A DNA stretch of 64,000 nucleotides, taken from contig CM075102.1 in the NCBI GenBank assembly GCA_037576195.1, forward strand, positions 48,046,745 to 48,110,744, written 5' to 3'. The DNA is from Phytoseiulus persimilis (lineage: Eukaryota > Arthropoda > Arachnida > Mesostigmata > Phytoseiidae). The notes beneath the pieces are model-generated. The model made no database searches, was not told the origin of the DNA, and worked only from the letters and a program-made list of their open reading frames with translations. The position numbers were made by a program, and so were the translations under genes. Positions 62,279-64,000 of the stretch are shown piece by piece (position 1 is the first letter of the stretch; every line of letters starts with the position of its first letter).

Positions 62279-63037
62279 ATGCAAACTGGGGATTTCCAAC
62301 GTGGAGCTCTTATTGATCCCGAGTCGAGAAATCGCCCCGCTATCTCGTGGGACCGAATTCGGCTTCCGGCCTACTCAAAGAGCGTTTCGCTAACCCCCCG
62401 ATCAACTAGAGCTAACTCGCAGGGGCTTCGCCGTAGGTGCAACATATCGATCCATCGCCGGAGACACGGCGCGAGGCCTTTGAAGAGTAGCGCTGACCGC
62501 AACTCCCGACAGATACACCACAGTTTAAACATACAAAGTGTCTCTTATGCCTCCCGTTACGTCATGGCACCTTTAGTCGTGACGGAACTCTTCTCGTTTC
62601 CCGCCACGGTCGATATTTCAGACGAGAAGCTGGACCTTCCTGTGACGACGTTTACCGAACCGTCTGCGCGATCCGATGCGCGAAGATCCCTCCTGGATTT
62701 AGATGCTTCATTCAAAACGATTCTGTGCGTCGACAGTCTTGAATTATTATACATTTTGAATAGAAACATGGTCCATTCGAGAGGACATTTGAAACCGCTT
62801 CCATCAGCGTGGCGCGGGAAACACGCGCAGTTTTCCGGATGCTCCGACCGGGGAGACGATGAATTGATCATTGCGGAAAACCACACTCGCCTCGACCCGA
62901 GCCCAGGGAAACTTTCGCACCTGCAGGGAACACAAAGAGGAAGTCATCAGTCAGTGAAAGGTGCGCATGCTTACGGAGCCGATGAATTTCACGTGAAGAA
63001 ACTTGTCAGCTTGATTGCCGCTGAACGGAGCCAGTGA
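62279..63037 (+). CDS. Long open frame (252 residues), unassigned
   Basis: The frame is open from before 62093 to TGA 63037, the longest uninterrupted frame in the window; the first ATG is at 62279. The first part is Arg/Ser-rich like chance frames, but the part from about 62564 on has a normal composition (MAPLVVTELFSFPATVDIS, DLDASFKTILCVDSLELLY). It may be a long exon whose acceptor lies inside. A shorter minus frame overlaps. No domain is recognised. Confidence 0.3.
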   Translation: MQTGDFQRGALIDPESRNRPAISWDRIRLPAYSKSVSLTPRSTRANSQGLRRRCNISIHRRRHGARPLKSSADRNSRQIHHSLNIQSVSYASRYVMAPLVVTELFSFPATVDISDEKLDLPVTTFTEPSARSDARRSLLDLDASFKTILCVDSLELLYILNRNMVHSRGHLKPLPSAWRGKHAQFSGCSDRGDDELIIAENHTRLDPSPGKLSHLQGTQRGSHQSVKGAHAYGADEFHVKKLVSLIAAERSQ

Positions 63038-64000
63038 TGCATTGCAGTCCCGACGGTGACATCGAATGATGACAAGGCCTCACAGTAATACGTCGAGGCG
63101 TGTGTGGTAATCCTTTGTTTCTCGGGAATCAGAATAGACCCCAGGGCCTGTCGAAACTGTGACGGACGCTGAATCTGCTCGCCTCGCGTCGGAATTCGAG
63201 TGAAGGATCCTCCTGACCGAACGGTTCAATGCGGCGATTCAACACGAAACAGTCGCCGGCTTCACGCATCTGAGGGAAGCTTGAGGATGAAATGGCGAAA
63301 TTCCGAGACGGAGTCGACGGAATGGAATCGGCCAAAGTTTCTAGTCGAATGGGGAGCAGCGCTCCATGAGGCGCCTGATGGAAAACAAGGCGTGTGCATT
63401 GCCTCCGCCCGGGTCCTGTCAGAGTAACTGATGAGCTAGGAAATGACCTGATGAGCTAAGCAAATGGGCCTGGTGATAGGAAGTTGGCGGCCGGCAACAC
63501 GATGTAGACTACTTTCTCCGTCTGGCTGCTCCGTCGCCGGTCGTTGAACAACCTAACGTAGGATGTGGCCTGGATTGTGTGCAACACCGGCCCCGAAAGC
63601 GGTCGGGCCATCGCTGCTGCACATGTCTCACATCGGTCACCCCAGCTCGCTTTGATGGCGCAAGTCGGTCGGCCTACCAGGAAGCCACCTAAACAGGCAG
63701 GCGGGCGGGCGGGCGAGCCCGTTCTTAAGGAAGCAACGCCTCACTTTCTCCGTGACCCACAGAGTTCACCTCTTTCCATTCAATTGATCCGCGTTCATTT
63801 GGACGAGCGTGTCGGCATGAACCAAGTCGCATACTTTGCAGCAACAGACGGCATATCTGGACTACTTGACGCCTCGGAAATTTTGTTGTGGCTGGAGTCC
63901 GTGTGTCCGAACTCGCCGTCGCTTTCCCCGGTGTCGGCATATCGAGGCGGAAGCCCTCAGGCTTTGCGGCCGGCTGCACTGGTGTGAGGTAGCAATCGCC
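63038..64000. other. No supported gene
   Basis: A plus frame at 63565-63987 is open and partly protein-like (LLDASEILLWLES) but unsupported. A short direct repeat (CTGATGAGCTA) occurs at 63429 and 63450. Confidence 0.3.

Noticed and set aside
53561-64000. Search for katanin p80 WD40 blades 2-6
   Set aside because: No Val-Asn-Leu-Trp start and no run of Gly-His ... Trp-Asp repeats was found on the plus strand.
1-64000. CRISPR arrays, bacterial operons or prophage
   Set aside because: No regularly spaced direct repeats with unique spacers, no ribosome-binding-site-led gene strings and clear spliceosomal introns throughout.

Overview
The window is eukaryotic genomic DNA, roughly half G+C, with genes broken into short exons by mostly 50-350 bp introns that follow GT-AG rules (donors include GTAAGT, GTGAGT, GTATGC and GTACGC). 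Gene content points to an arthropod. A GM2-activator-like lipid-binding protein, very short introns and the G+C level suggest a chelicerate, most likely a mesostigmatid or phytoseiid-type mite. The species-level guess is inference. There are no bacterial operons, rRNA genes or CRISPR arrays. Because G+C is balanced, long open frames occur by chance on both strands, so I trusted a gene only when homology or a phase-consistent chain of splice sites supported it.

Layout. The first 25 kb is gene-poor. It holds one good five-exon gene of unknown family on the minus strand (5.34-6.47 kb), a three-exon candidate (15.9-16.3 kb), one weak exon (13.4-13.7 kb) and a pogo/Tigger-like MITE (22.21-22.52 kb). 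At 25.2-26.2 kb is a GM2 ganglioside activator homologue that carries an in-frame TGA before its last conserved cysteine. From 26.7 to 41 kb there are only unassigned minus-strand candidates. At 41.3-42.9 kb lies a Wnt gene, most like Wnt11. It is followed by a second MITE (44.20-44.56 kb) and then two divergent housekeeping genes: SDF2 (minus, MIR domains, ER retention tail) and the pyruvate dehydrogenase E1 alpha subunit (plus), separated by about 0.8 kb. An unassigned plus-strand gene follows at about 50 kb. At 52.9-53.6 kb the first exons of mitochondrial ribosomal protein S14 (minus) and katanin p80 (plus) sit head to head, but their later exons were not found. The last 10 kb contains only low-confidence candidates, a tRNA-like relic and simple repeats.

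The recognised genes do not form one pathway. They cover mitochondrial metabolism and translation (PDHA, MRPS14), ER quality control (SDF2), cell signalling (Wnt), lysosomal or extracellular lipid binding (GM2A-like) and microtubule severing (katanin p80). Two divergent gene pairs suggest shared bidirectional promoters. I found no coherent new multi-gene system. The points most worth checking are the TGA inside the GM2A-like gene, the altered Frizzled-contact loop of the Wnt, the unassigned 268-residue gene, the two unrelated pogo-like MITEs and the two orphan first exons.
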